Below are positions 23,924 to 32,233 of a DNA stretch of 53,363 bases, in pieces. How positions within the stretch are numbered: the first letter of the stretch is position 1; each line of letters starts with the position of its first letter. The notes under the pieces are model-generated. The model saw only the letters and a list, made by a program, of their open reading frames with translations. It was not told the DNA's origin and did no database searches. Both the position numbers and the translations under genes were made by a program. Source of the stretch: UBA12088 sp964568345 (GTDB taxonomy: Bacteria; Patescibacteriota; Minisyncoccia; Phycocordibacterales; UBA12088); assembly GCA_964568345.1 (NCBI GenBank), contig CAZMPG010000001.1, positions 1 to 53,363 on the forward strand, read 5' to 3'.

Positions 23924-24271
23924 ATGCTCCCCCAACATCAGCGGCTCTCAAGGAATGAGGTGGTGCGCGTGCTCCAGCGTGGTACGCGCATGGTGCACCC
24001 CCTCCTCTCGTTCCACAGCATACGCCGCCAGGAGGCGGGCGATGTGCGGGCTGCGGTCGTCGTAAGTAAGAAGGTGGCGCAGCATGCGGCTGCGCGCAAT
24101 CTCCTCCGCCGGCGTACCTACGCGCTCATCCGCGCCCACAGCACCTCCCTCGCGGGCTGCGACGTGGTCGTGCAGCTCCGCCCTGCCGCCCGAGGAGCCT
24201 CGTATGCCGCGCTCGCGCGGGTGTTCGGAGAGATAAGAGAAAAGAGACAAGAGAAAAGAATGGAGCGATGA
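23924..24271 (+). CDS. rnpA: Ribonuclease P protein component
   Basis: RnpA assists the RNase P RNA in removing tRNA 5' leaders. The 115-residue basic protein shows the family pattern LPQHQRLSRNEVVRVLQRG at the start, FHSIRR near residue 30, and the signature AAVVVSKKVAQHAAARNLLRRR (about 43-64; normally V(S/G)KK.G.A..RN..KR). Its last 14 residues (EIREKRQEKRMER) are encoded by a polypurine repeat that also forms a hairpin after the gene, so the C-terminus appears to be extended by a repeat. It lies between rpmH and yidC. Confidence 0.93.
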   Translation: MLPQHQRLSRNEVVRVLQRGTRMVHPLLSFHSIRRQEAGDVRAAVVVSKKVAQHAAARNLLRRRTYALIRAHSTSLAGCDVVVQLRPAARGASYAALARVFGEIREKRQEKRMER

Positions 24272-24313
24272 CACGTCGCATCTTTTCCCTCATCTCTTTC
24301 CTCTTTTCTCTCC
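24227..24313. repeat. Polypurine/polypyrimidine inverted repeat between rnpA and yidC
   Basis: The left arm (about 24227-24270, GAGAGATAAGAGAAAAGAGA and onward) is purine-only and encodes the RnpA tail. The right arm (about 24276-24313) is its pyrimidine-rich inverted copy. Together they form a long imperfect hairpin. A close relative encodes the first residues of KsgA (44036-44068), and another lies at 1212-1250. Confidence 0.6.
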
Positions 24314-24319
24314 GTACGG

Positions 24320-24325
24320 TATCAT
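24320..24325 (+). promoter_or_regulatory. -10 box of yidC (leaderless)
   Basis: TATCAT then 7 bases then ATG at 24333. Confidence 0.45.
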
Positions 24326-24332
24326 ACCCCCA

Positions 24333-25082
24333 ATGGTGAGCAGTCTGTTCCACACCTTCGTTTATACACCGCTCTACAACGCCCTCGTGGCGCTCCTCTC
24401 GCTCGGGAGCTTCGTAGATGTCGGCATTGCAGTGGTGAGCCTCACGGTGCTCGTGAAGCTCGTCCTCTACCCGCTCTCGCTCAAGGCGTCCCGCACGCAG
24501 CAGGTGATGTGGGAGCTCGAGGCGCCGATGCGGGAGCTCCGCGAGCGCTACAAGGACGATCGGGAGACCCAAGGAAGGAAGATTCTCGAGCTCTACAAGG
24601 AGCGTGGTGTGAACCCCTTCTCCGGCTTCCTCGTCCTCCTCGTGCAGCTGCCGCTCATCCTCGGGCTCTACTTCGTCTTCCTCAAGGGCGGTTTGCCAAC
24701 GATTGACACCTCACTCCTCTACCCTTTCATTAGGGAGCCGCTGCACGTGTCTATGTACTTCCTCGGCTTCCTCGATATGGCGAGCAAAAGCTACCTGCTT
24801 GCTGTGCTCGCGGGGGCGACCCAGTACCTCCAGGCGCACTATGCGATGCCGCCCCTTGCCCCCCGGAGCGAGCACGCCTCCTTCCAGGAGGATTTCGCAC
24901 GTTCGATGCAGGTGCAGATGAAGTACGTCTTGCCGATCATCGTTGCGTTTGTGGCATACGTTGCGAGTGCGGCGGTTGCGCTCTACTGGATCACGAGCAA
25001 CCTCTTTGCTGTCGGGCAGGAACTATACGTACGCAAGCAGCTCGCCGAGGAGCGTGCAGAGAAGCAGAAGAGCACCGTATGA
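24333..25082 (+). CDS. yidC: Membrane protein insertase YidC/Oxa1
   Basis: YidC inserts proteins into the cytoplasmic membrane, alone or with SecYEG. The 249-residue product is the short (Gram-positive-like) form without the large periplasmic domain. It starts with VYTPLYNALVALLSLG (about 10-25), then SLTVLVKLVLYPLSLKASRT (about 38-57, including the conserved basic residue in the first core segment), a coiled cytoplasmic loop (about 58-95), VNPFSGFLVLLVQLPLILGLYF and two to three more membrane segments ending near ALYWITSNLFAVGQ (about 222-235), which is strongly typical. The stop overlaps the jag start by ATGA. Confidence 0.95.
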   Translation: MVSSLFHTFVYTPLYNALVALLSLGSFVDVGIAVVSLTVLVKLVLYPLSLKASRTQQVMWELEAPMRELRERYKDDRETQGRKILELYKERGVNPFSGFLVLLVQLPLILGLYFVFLKGGLPTIDTSLLYPFIREPLHVSMYFLGFLDMASKSYLLAVLAGATQYLQAHYAMPPLAPRSEHASFQEDFARSMQVQMKYVLPIIVAFVAYVASAAVALYWITSNLFAVGQELYVRKQLAEERAEKQKSTV

Positions 25083-25546
25083 CCTACACGAATGCAGGAG
25101 AGTTGGTGCGGGAGTTCGTGGCTGCGCTCGGCGTTTCGGTCGAGAGCGTGGAGCAGGTGCCCTGCGCCGCACATGAGCTTTGGAACGTACGGACCCCCGA
25201 TAGTAAGCGGCTCATCGGGCCGCAGGGCGAACACCTCCGGGCGCTCAACCTCCTCGTGCGGAAGTATGCTGAGCGCGTCGAGGGGCTGCGCGAGGCGAAG
25301 TTCCTTGTCGATGTGAACAGCTACCAGCACAGCCGCATTGCGGAGTTGGAGCAAAAAGCGCGGCTTCTCGCCGATCGTGTGCGCACGTTTCGCTCGAGCG
25401 CCGAGATGACACCGATGAATGCCTACGAGCGTATGATCGTCCACGCGCTCTTCGCGAACGACCCCGAAGTCACGAGCGAGTCAGATGGCGAGGGTCCCCT
25501 GCGGCACGTTGTACTGCGGTATAGAGCGGAAACAGCGGGACTATAG
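25079..25546 (+). CDS. Jag/KhpB-type RNA-binding protein (KH + R3H)
   Basis: Proteins of this family (SpoIIIJ-associated Jag, KhpB) bind RNA and sit next to yidC in most bacteria. The 155-residue product has a KH-II type segment with NVRTPDSKRLIGPQGEHLRALNLL (about 36-60 in part; GPQGE is the GxxG-type loop) and a C-terminal R3H motif (about 112-130, MNAYERMIVHALF, matching ..ERR..H..L). It lacks the N-terminal Jag-N domain. It is translationally coupled to yidC (ATGA at 25079-25082) and is the last gene of the rpmH-rnpA-yidC-jag cluster. Confidence 0.92.
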   Translation: MTYTNAGELVREFVAALGVSVESVEQVPCAAHELWNVRTPDSKRLIGPQGEHLRALNLLVRKYAERVEGLREAKFLVDVNSYQHSRIAELEQKARLLADRVRTFRSSAEMTPMNAYERMIVHALFANDPEVTSESDGEGPLRHVVLRYRAETAGL

Positions 25547-25722
25547 ACGATAGACAAAAGACTACGGATAGCCCGCGGGACTATGGACAAAAGACCATAG
25601 AGATTATGGAAACCGCAGGAAATGAAACCCAATCACCCGCACCTATCGTCCCCCATAGTCCATTGTCTGTAGTCCCCGTGCATCCCATCGTCAGTAGTCT
25701 GTAGTCCCCGCACGCCCCCATC
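25540..25722. repeat. Cluster of GACTATRGAC-type direct and inverted repeats
   Basis: The gap between convergent jag and the beta-propeller gene holds at least seven variants of a motif such as ACTATAGAC, ACTATGGAC, ATAGACAAAAGACT and, in the opposite orientation, ATAGTCCATTGTCTGTAGTC and GTAGTCTGTAGTCC. Left units run in one orientation and right units in the other, so the region can fold into a long imperfect hairpin. No ORF and no spacer regularity of a CRISPR array. Confidence 0.55.
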
Positions 25723-25725
25723 GTC

Positions 25726-27021
25726 TTAATCCTCCATCCCGCCCGTACTGCTTGCCTCGTTTCCCGGAAGCCGGAGCGCCCAGAGCTCGTCGCTCACCCG
25801 CTCGCGGAAGACGAGGAAGTCCTCAAGCGGTGTGACCGATATATCCATGATGTCGAACTGCCGCTGTACCTCCGCCTCGGGGTCCGCGAGGCGCTCCGAG
25901 GTGCCGCTTACGGTGTCGAAGCGCCAGAGCATGTCACGGGACACCGCACGGCCCTGGCGCCACGCCTCCTGGAACGCGTCGGTGCTCTGTGCGCTATCTA
26001 CAGGCACCGCACAGTAGACATATTTCCCACTTTCGCCCCACGCGCACTTCTCACGCATTGTGTACAGGGGGAGGTACACGAGTGACGCATCCTTGAGCGT
26101 CACGATGCGGAGCGAGGGGAAGCCATCTTCGCGCTCCTTGAGCCCGGTAAGCACGCGGTCTCCCGCCGGACTCACCGTGGTGCCGAGCGTGTATGCGGGG
26201 CCAATAGCCGGCTGTTTCGTGCGCTTCACAGGGTCCACGAGCCACGCGACGCCCGTCGCCGCGGGGGTGGGGTTCAGGTGTACCACAATGCTCCTCGTGC
26301 CGCCCCAGGAGGTCGTGAGGCTGCGGAAGGGGAAGCTTGTCACCTCGGTGCGCGCTCCGCCAGAGATCGGCTCGACGTAGAGGGTGGAGCCGCTGTTGGT
26401 CGGTTGGAGGTAGGCTACCGAGGCACCGTCGGGCGAGAACACCACCCCGCGCACGTCGTTGGGGAGCGGGCGCCCGTGGAGCCCCGCATTGGAAGACGTG
26501 CTCGTGGTTGCGGTCAGTGTGCCAAGGAAGGAGAAGAGGATATCACCCGCTTCGTTTTGGTAGCGGAGCGCGGTTGTTGAGCCGGTAGGCGACCATATAG
26601 CTTCGCCGACACGGAGAATTGTCTTGCGGGAGAGAGCCACGGGCTTCTCGACAGTATCGAGCGGCGCCTCAAAGACGTTGCCGTTTGCCCGCTCGACGTA
26701 GCGCACGACCGGTGTCGTTGCGAGGAGCCGGCGCACCTCGAGCGCAACAGCGCCCGCAGTGGGTGTGTCGGTGATGCGGCGGAGGAGCGGGAGCGCCGCT
26801 ACGGGAGCCTGGGTGTCGCCACCCTCCCCGGGATTCTCCGGAGTGGTAGCGGTGTCGCGGGGGGTGGTGCTTTCGACACCACGCTCGCTCGAGGTGTCGC
26901 CAAAGCCGCCTTCGCCCGAAGGGGTCTCCTTCCCGCTACCCCCGAGGAGCACCACCCCAAGCCCAATGAGGAGGAGGAGAAGCACCGCGATAGCGCCGAG
27001 GAGGAGACGTTTGTCTTGCAT
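25726..27021 (-). CDS. Membrane-anchored beta-propeller protein (PD40/TolB-like)
   Basis: A 431-residue protein with an N-terminal membrane anchor (about 5-28), a low-complexity Thr/Gly/Glu linker (about 29-70) and a soluble domain with repeated strands. Several PD40-like blades are visible (IWSPTGSTTALRYQ, VVFSPDGASVAYLQP, TVSPAGDRVLTG, CAWGESGKYVYCAV). Such exported propellers usually form protein-protein contacts. It follows the third pilin-like gene through a TAG-T-ATG junction and is the last gene of the minus-strand surface locus. Specific role in the T4SS-like machine is unknown. Confidence 0.7.
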   Translation of the reverse strand: MQDKRLLLGAIAVLLLLLIGLGVVLLGGSGKETPSGEGGFGDTSSERGVESTTPRDTATTPENPGEGGDTQAPVAALPLLRRITDTPTAGAVALEVRRLLATTPVVRYVERANGNVFEAPLDTVEKPVALSRKTILRVGEAIWSPTGSTTALRYQNEAGDILFSFLGTLTATTSTSSNAGLHGRPLPNDVRGVVFSPDGASVAYLQPTNSGSTLYVEPISGGARTEVTSFPFRSLTTSWGGTRSIVVHLNPTPAATGVAWLVDPVKRTKQPAIGPAYTLGTTVSPAGDRVLTGLKEREDGFPSLRIVTLKDASLVYLPLYTMREKCAWGESGKYVYCAVPVDSAQSTDAFQEAWRQGRAVSRDMLWRFDTVSGTSERLADPEAEVQRQFDIMDISVTPLEDFLVFRERVSDELWALRLPGNEASSTGGMED

Positions 27022-27022
27022 A

Positions 27023-27514
27023 CTAGAGCTGATTTATTGCAGTACACCGGGGGTCTGATTGTGGATTGGCACGGCACTGTTCTACTAGAGCGGCGGTTAT
27101 CTCATCTGGGGTCGGGCCCGTCCCCCCGGTACCGTTTGTCGCAGATCGAAACACATCGAATCGCACGAGGTCAGGGTTGATGGTCTTGAGGACAAGGATG
27201 GCGACGAGTACGAGGAGGAGGCCGCCGATGGCGCTCCCTATCTTATCCTTTGCATCGCCGAGTTTAACCGGCGTCTCCGATGTCATCCACACGAAGCCGC
27301 CGATGGCGACCTCAATGACCGCGAGCACCGCCGCGATGCCGACCGAAATGCCAACGAGTGCGTCGAGGAGTTCTGCGAAATCGCTTTTCCATACATTGCT
27401 CGAGATGAAGGGGAGGTGGGGGGAGAGCGGCACGTACTCTGCGCCAAGCACCCAGAGTGTGGGAACAAGCGCCATAGCGGTGAGGGCGAAAAGTGTGGTG
27501 AGGGTGCGTCTCAT
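27023..27514 (-). CDS. VirB2/TrbC-like pilin (third, longer)
   Basis: A 163-residue protein with a signal peptide (about 1-24), then a long extracellular stretch and two membrane segments (about 56-80, ISVGIAAVLAVIEVAIGGFV, and about 96-114, IGGLLLVLVAILVLKTINP), the layout of CPR T4SS pilin-like proteins. The loop between them carries the W-M-T-S-E motif often seen there. The C-terminal tail (about 120-163) is polar with two cysteines that may form a disulfide. It overlaps the upstream gene by ATGA and is joined to the beta-propeller gene by TAG-T-ATG, so it is inside a tight operon. Confidence 0.65.
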   Translation of the reverse strand: MRRTLTTLFALTAMALVPTLWVLGAEYVPLSPHLPFISSNVWKSDFAELLDALVGISVGIAAVLAVIEVAIGGFVWMTSETPVKLGDAKDKIGSAIGGLLLVLVAILVLKTINPDLVRFDVFRSATNGTGGTGPTPDEITAALVEQCRANPQSDPRCTAINQL

Positions 27515-28551
27515 GGAGTGAAGGAGGTTGCCGGCTGTACCGCGGCCGTGTCGAAGGACACCGTCGTGCCGGCAGACACGCGCTGCTGCCAGATGTTGGT
27601 GTGCTGGATCAAGAGCGACACCTCCGCGCTCCCTGCCCCCTTCCCCTCGGGGCGGAGCACGAGGGATCCTATGGTGGTAAAGTCCTGGTCGCCGACCTGC
27701 CAGGCGTACGTGAGTGCCGGGTCGGAGCGTGAGAGTGCGCTTAGGTAGTAGGGCTCGGCGATGAGGGTCGCTTCCGCCGCCCTAATGCGGTACGCGTCGC
27801 CCAGTGCGCGGTGGTAGGAGACGCCGGTAAGGGGGTCGTCCTCGTAGAGCACGAGCTGCGGCTCCGCTGTGTCTACGACGAGGCGCTTCGTGGTACGTAT
27901 CGTACCGGTATCGTCCTTGACCTCGAGGAATATATCAAATTCGCCGAAAGGCACGTTGTTGGTGAGCGTTACCGACTGGAGGCCCTTTCCTGCCACATCG
28001 GGGGTGAAGCTCTTGTTCATGTACCACGCGTACATGAGCGTTGTGGGGTCGAGGAGCACCCCCTTAGGCCCCATGACACTCGGGAGCGCAAGGATCGTCA
28101 TGGGCGTCCCGGGAGCGTAGCGCGCTCTGCCGCCAAAAAAGGGCGGTGTGTAGCTCTTTGCCTCCCATACGAGGGCTACATCGGCGACTTGGAGGACATT
28201 CGTCGCCTCGATGGCCGTACCCTTCGTGTCGCGGAGGAGTACAGTGATGCGCATAACCTCGCCCAGTTTCCCCGCGGTGAAGGAGCATGAGGTGCCCCCA
28301 CTCGACTCCTTGATGACCACGCCATTTACCTTCCAGGTGACGAGTGCCGTGGAGCTGTCAACAGCGCTCGTCTGCACCTCAGCGGTCACCGTATCGCCCG
28401 GGCGCGGGTAGGGTGGGCTCACCTTGATGGCGATGCCGATGGGGGGGTTACTCCCAAAGAGCGCTCCCTGCGCGTCGGCGCGGTGTCCGAGCGCCACACT
28501 CCCACATGCGAGCAGTACGAGAAGGGTGCGCACCATTCGACGAGTACCCAT
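27511..28551 (-). CDS. Secreted protein with Ig-like domains, T4SS-locus
   Basis: I place the start at the ATG at 28551 (MGTRRMVRTLLVLLACGSV), exactly 6 bases after a TATACT box, giving 346 residues. A signal peptide ends near residue 27 (ADAQG). The rest is all-beta in character, with at least two Ig-like parts: PPYPRPGDTVTAEVQT with VTWKVNGVVI near the front, and later MYAWYMNKSF and LTYAWQVGDQDF, which are the W-containing strands of PKD/Ig-type folds. The family is not recognised. It is the first gene after the promoter at 28558 and leads pilin and propeller genes, so it probably belongs to the exported apparatus. Confidence 0.6.
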   Translation of the reverse strand: MGTRRMVRTLLVLLACGSVALGHRADAQGALFGSNPPIGIAIKVSPPYPRPGDTVTAEVQTSAVDSSTALVTWKVNGVVIKESSGGTSCSFTAGKLGEVMRITVLLRDTKGTAIEATNVLQVADVALVWEAKSYTPPFFGGRARYAPGTPMTILALPSVMGPKGVLLDPTTLMYAWYMNKSFTPDVAGKGLQSVTLTNNVPFGEFDIFLEVKDDTGTIRTTKRLVVDTAEPQLVLYEDDPLTGVSYHRALGDAYRIRAAEATLIAEPYYLSALSRSDPALTYAWQVGDQDFTTIGSLVLRPEGKGAGSAEVSLLIQHTNIWQQRVSAGTTVSFDTAAVQPATSFTP

Positions 28552-28557
28552 AGGGAA

Positions 28558-28563
28558 AGTATA
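28558..28563 (-). promoter_or_regulatory. -10 box inside the surface locus (leaderless)
   Basis: TATACT then 6 bases then ATG at 28551; it starts a separate unit for the Ig-like, pilin and propeller genes. Confidence 0.55.
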
Positions 28564-28605
28564 CACGATGCTCGCTAGCTGGCGCCGCCTCCGGTGAGGA
28601 TAACC

Positions 28606-29196
28606 CTACGCCGGTGCCATGACGGGGTTGTCGACCATGTCCTCGTCGTCTCGGTACTGCCGTGGCTTTTGGGCAGCCGCATCCTTCGCTTTGCGTTCAT
28701 CCTCCTCCCGGGTTGCTTTGATGTGGAGCAGTACCGCGGTGGTGCACGCGGGAATGAGGATATTGAGTACGGGGAAGAACTTGACGATGAAGGTGGCGAA
28801 GTTGGTGAGGAACCGCTTCGGCGTTGCCGCCCACATGAAGACGCCGTGCGCCATGAACCATATAGTAAAGACGCCGGCAAAGAGGACGTTGCTGAGGACC
28901 GATGCAATTGCAAGGATGAGGGGGCCGAGGGTGATCATGGTGAGTGCGGCGGCAATTGCAGCGGTAATCTTTACACCGACCTGTATAACACACTGAGCAC
29001 CGTGCCAGACGTACCCCGAAATCCCCGCCCCTGCCGCCTTGATGCACTCCGTGCCGAGCGACGATATCCCATAGAATACGAGCGCTGCCGCAGCGATGAG
29101 TGCTGCGACGGGGAGGAGGTCGAAGAGGATGCCGACCGCGACCATGTGGCGGCGCGTGCTCTTCGAGATGCGGTAGGAGACCTGCTCTTCGCTCAT
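28606..29196 (-). CDS. Membrane protein of the T4SS-like operon
   Basis: A 196-residue protein whose start (ATG 29196) overlaps the VirB4 stop (ATGA). It has a short cytoplasmic head (about 1-16), four membrane segments (about 20-45, 65-90, 88-115, 135-155) and a long charged cytoplasmic tail (about 160-196, KATREEDERKAKDAA). I recognise no domain. Direct coupling to the VirB4 ATPase suggests an inner-membrane component of the secretion channel. Confidence 0.6.
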   Translation of the reverse strand: MSEEQVSYRISKSTRRHMVAVGILFDLLPVAALIAAAALVFYGISSLGTECIKAAGAGISGYVWHGAQCVIQVGVKITAAIAAALTMITLGPLILAIASVLSNVLFAGVFTIWFMAHGVFMWAATPKRFLTNFATFIVKFFPVLNILIPACTTAVLLHIKATREEDERKAKDAAAQKPRQYRDDEDMVDNPVMAPA

Positions 29197-31019
29197 ACAC
29201 TTGCTTCACCCCCTGCGGCTATCTCTTCTCGCTCTTTCTTGATAGCGAGGAGCTGTGAGGGGTCGGAGGTGATGATTTGGTCCTCGGTGTACGAGGCGAT
29301 GATCTTCACCGCAACGTGCTTGTTGCCGGCAAAGAAGATGCCCTCCCCCACCTGCGACTCGAGGAGGAGGTACTTCTCCTCGTCGGTGAGGTTGAAGGTC
29401 GCCTGGATCTTGTCGATGGCGGTCGGCGACTGCTTGAGGAGCACCTGGATCGAAGAGTTTGTGATCATCGGCACGCCGTACGGGCTCTTGAGGAAGTCGT
29501 CCACGTCCTGGGTGATCGTCGCGAGGCCGAGGTAGTACTTGCGGCCGCGCTTTGCGACGCTGAAGAGAAAGCTTGCGGTGTCATTGCTCTTCATCATCCA
29601 CCACGCCTCGTCGACGACGAGGAGCCGCTTCTGGAGCCGCCGGCGCACCGCGGTCCATATGTGGTTCGTGATGATATACATTGCCGCAGCCTTGAGGTCC
29701 TCCTCCATGTCGCGTACGGAGAAGACGATGAACTTGTGGTTGATGTCCACGTTCGTTGGTTTGTTGATGAAGCCCGCCCACGTGCCCTTCGTGTACTTCG
29801 TGAGCCGCACCATGATGGACTCGCTCCCCTCCATACCGGCGAGCACGAGCTCGAAGTCGGAGAGCAGGGGCGGGGTGAGGTCGGTGAAGTCGGTGTTGCC
29901 GGTTATTTCCTTGAGTGCGTACGTCTCGGTGATCGCGCGGTCAATGAGCGCATCCTCCTCGGGGGTGAGGCCGCCGAGGATGATGCGGAAGAAGCCAACG
30001 AGGGTGATGATGTTTTGTCGGAGGAGTTCCGCAGGATTCTCATCCTCGTGGACCGGCGGTAGGTCGAAGGGGTTGATGTGGTGCTCCGAGGAAAGGGAGA
30101 TGTTGAAGTAGTGGCCGCCGGTTGCGTTTGCCATGTACTCGTACTCGCGCTCGGGGTCAATGACAATCACCTCGACGTCGAACATGAGCGAACGGAGGAC
30201 CTCGAGCTTCGTTGTGTAGCTCTTGCCCGCGCCCGACTTAGCGAAGAGGACCGAGTTGTAGTTCTCCATCGAGTAGCGATCGAAGAGGACGAGTGAGTTG
30301 TTGTGGAGGTTGATGCCATAGAGAACCCCTTTTTCAGAGGTAAGGTCGAAGGAGATAAAGGGGAAGATAGACGAGAGTGGCGCGGAGTTGAGCTTGTTGT
30401 GGACCAAGAGCTCGTCGGTACCGAGGGGGAGGATACTCCGGTAGCCCTGCTCCTGTTGGAAGAGTGCGGGTTTGAGGTACACCATCTGTGCCTCGAGGAT
30501 GGACTTCACCTTCGTCTCGACCTTGTCGAGGAGCTCCTTGGTCGGCGCGTAGACCGAGATGTACACGCCGACGTCGAAGAGGCGCTCCTGGGCCTGCTGG
30601 AGGGAGTCGCGGAGTGACTCAAGGTTCTCGTACGCAGCATCAAGCATTGGGTCGCGCACCATGCCGCGGCTCTCGCGCTCGTTTATTTGGCTTTGCACCT
30701 CCGCAACCTTTTTCTGAAACTTCTTGAGAACAGGCGCGGTTTCGATAGGGTGGATGAAGATGGAGATGTCGAAGACATGCTCGAGGTTGATGATAGGAGC
30801 GAACCAGTTCTCGGTGAGGTACCGCGGGTACGAGATCACGAAGAATACCCGGGAGACCTTCTCGCCGAGGTTGAGCTCGCGCGGCGTTATTTCGAGCGCC
30901 GAGGGAGCAAGGACATCCTTGAGCTCGAGGCCGCCCGCGTTCACGACGTCGCGCGGGAGTATGTGGTCGAGCTCCACCGTTTCGACCGCACCTTTTTTGC
31001 TGAACGAGAAGAGTCCCAT
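29193..31019 (-). CDS. VirB4/TraC-type T4SS ATPase, core part
   Basis: VirB4 is the universal energising ATPase of type IV secretion. The 608-residue product has an N-terminal part (about 1-200) with the FVISYPRYLTENWFAPI segment and a coiled stretch (about 100-150), then Walker A FAKSGAGKSYTTK (about 259-271), DPEREYEYMANATGGHYFNI (about 287-306) and Walker B LLVVDEAWWMMKS (about 460-472), followed by QDVDDFLKSPYG and the FNLTDEEKYLL block. All are typical VirB4. The N-terminal TraC-like domain is on the separate upstream gene, joined by TAG-T-ATG. Together they make about 835 residues, the size of a full VirB4. Confidence 0.93.
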   Translation of the reverse strand: MGLFSFSKKGAVETVELDHILPRDVVNAGGLELKDVLAPSALEITPRELNLGEKVSRVFFVISYPRYLTENWFAPIINLEHVFDISIFIHPIETAPVLKKFQKKVAEVQSQINERESRGMVRDPMLDAAYENLESLRDSLQQAQERLFDVGVYISVYAPTKELLDKVETKVKSILEAQMVYLKPALFQQEQGYRSILPLGTDELLVHNKLNSAPLSSIFPFISFDLTSEKGVLYGINLHNNSLVLFDRYSMENYNSVLFAKSGAGKSYTTKLEVLRSLMFDVEVIVIDPEREYEYMANATGGHYFNISLSSEHHINPFDLPPVHEDENPAELLRQNIITLVGFFRIILGGLTPEEDALIDRAITETYALKEITGNTDFTDLTPPLLSDFELVLAGMEGSESIMVRLTKYTKGTWAGFINKPTNVDINHKFIVFSVRDMEEDLKAAAMYIITNHIWTAVRRRLQKRLLVVDEAWWMMKSNDTASFLFSVAKRGRKYYLGLATITQDVDDFLKSPYGVPMITNSSIQVLLKQSPTAIDKIQATFNLTDEEKYLLLESQVGEGIFFAGNKHVAVKIIASYTEDQIITSDPSQLLAIKKEREEIAAGGEASV

Positions 31020-31020
31020 A

Positions 31021-31704
31021 CTATGTGGTGAGTTGGTCGGTAAGGTCAGAGAGCGAGACGGGACGGTCGAGCTCGCCGATATTGAAGAGGCGGTAGAAGA
31101 GCTCGATCACCTCCTCGGTGCCGAGCTGCGCGGTGCGCACGCCACAGCGGCTGAGACCCTGGGAGACGAGGGAAACCCGTTGCTCCATCTGGCTCCGGTA
31201 CTCCTCGAAGATCTGTGGGGTGAGCTTGGCGAGGCCTTCCTCGGGGCTCGCAAACAGTGCGCCGATCCCCCCCCGTACGCCCTGCCCCGGGCCAAAGGCT
31301 GGCGGGCTGTACGGTACGACGACGTAGAAGCCCTTGGTCATGATGCTCGACCCCTCGACAAAGCTCCGTACGAAGTCTATGTACTCACGCACCTGGATCT
31401 TCATGAGCTCGCTCTGCTGCTCGCCGTAGCGCTGCTCAAGGAGTGTGAGGTAGGGGCGGATGTCGAGCTCTCGCGACTGCACGAAGACTTGCACCGAAAA
31501 GTCGAGCGAGTTTAGGAAGCTCTGGAATTGGGCGAGGATGGCTTGCTGCTCGTCTGCCGACTTGAGCACGATGTTTATCGAAGACGCCATGAGGACGGAG
31601 CGTATCGAGCCGTCGCGGAGGATGAGGATGCCGTCGCGCACCTGCTCGATGGGCACGAAGTCTTGGCTCGGGGTGGCGCGGGTGCTGTGCTGGGGGGCGG
31701 GCAT
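31021..31704 (-). CDS. TraC/VirB4 N-terminal domain protein
   Basis: The 227-residue product looks like the N-terminal domain of TraC/VirB4 expressed alone. It has the VRDGILILRDGSIRSVL opening, the SFLNSLDFSVQVFVQSRELD strand-helix unit (about 64-83), a helix IRPYLTLLEQRYGEQQ, and the MTKGFYVVVPYSPP strand (about 122-135). It ends with a helical part including VIELFYRLFN. It has no P-loop. It sits between the PrgI gene (3 bases upstream) and the VirB4 core gene (TAG-T-ATG), so VirB4 appears to be split into two polypeptides that presumably assemble. Confidence 0.8.
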   Translation of the reverse strand: MPAPQHSTRATPSQDFVPIEQVRDGILILRDGSIRSVLMASSINIVLKSADEQQAILAQFQSFLNSLDFSVQVFVQSRELDIRPYLTLLEQRYGEQQSELMKIQVREYIDFVRSFVEGSSIMTKGFYVVVPYSPPAFGPGQGVRGGIGALFASPEEGLAKLTPQIFEEYRSQMEQRVSLVSQGLSRCGVRTAQLGTEEVIELFYRLFNIGELDRPVSLSDLTDQLTT

Positions 31705-31707
31705 ACG

Positions 31708-32127
31708 TTAGGAAGGTTGTTCACCGCTCTCCTGGGTGTCGAGGTTCCACGCGAGCTCCTTGAGGCGCGACTGGGTGAGGTGTGGGGTGAGGGGGCGTGT
31801 GGGCGCCGCGCTTGCGGCTGCTGCGTGCGCGGCGGCGTGGTGCTTCCCTACCCCCTTCTTCCAGAGGTAGAGCTTGTTGCGGAGCGTGTAAAAGACGGCG
31901 GCGTAGAGGGAGGAGATGAACGGTCGTTCGTTTATCTTCACGAAAGCAAGCGCAAACGCAAGGATGCCGATCGGTGTGCCGAAGATGACGGTGGAGAAGA
32001 AGCCGAACTCCGTGTAGAGGAATACCGCAAAGCCCAGAGCGCCACCGACATAGAGCCCCTGCTTGAAGGTGAGCGGGCCAAAGACCTTATCCTCGAACTC
32101 TATGAACTGTGGTACGGAAAAGCGCAT
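31708..32127 (-). CDS. PrgI-family T4SS membrane protein (VirB3-like)
   Basis: The 139-residue product begins MRFSVPQFIEFEDKVFGPLT, the recognisable PrgI start (V.Q.I...DK..GPLT..Q), followed by two membrane segments (about 25-42 and 43-62) and the FVKINERPF block (about 63-71). The tail is Ala/His-rich and low in complexity. PrgI/VirB3 is an inner membrane partner of VirB4, and here it directly precedes the two VirB4 pieces, as in Gram-positive conjugation operons. Confidence 0.88.
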   Translation of the reverse strand: MRFSVPQFIEFEDKVFGPLTFKQGLYVGGALGFAVFLYTEFGFFSTVIFGTPIGILAFALAFVKINERPFISSLYAAVFYTLRNKLYLWKKGVGKHHAAAHAAAASAAPTRPLTPHLTQSRLKELAWNLDTQESGEQPS

Positions 32128-32156
32128 GTGCTGTGGGTACTACTCCTATCCTGGCG

Positions 32157-32190
32157 TTGTCATTGCGAGCGTGAGCAGAGCAATCCACGT
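32157..32190. repeat. Half copy of the TTGCGAG...GCAATCC repeat
   Basis: GTCATTGCGAGCGTGAGCAG and the following AGCAATCCACG match the left inner repeat of the MITE-like element at about 994-1028. The outer terminal repeats are missing, so it is a partial copy inside the surface locus. Confidence 0.55.
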
Positions 32191-32213
32191 GGTCGGTGCG
32201 GTGTGGTGTATGC

Positions 32214-32219
32214 AGTATA
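32214..32219 (-). promoter_or_regulatory. -10 box upstream of the prgI-virB4 unit
   Basis: TATACT on the minus strand in the 106-base gap before the PrgI gene, giving a leader of about 80 bases that includes the half repeat. Unlike others here, it has no start codon at +1. Confidence 0.4.
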
Positions 32220-32233
32220 CCGCCCGCCGCCCC

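Noticed and set aside
25540..25722. Possible CRISPR array
   Set aside because: Repeat units are short, of variable sequence, in both orientations and without uniform spacers; no cas genes nearby.
29193..31704. Frameshift splitting virB4
   Set aside because: The two parts are separated by a clean TAG-T-ATG junction with a proper start, as at three other gene junctions, so it reads as two genes rather than a broken one.
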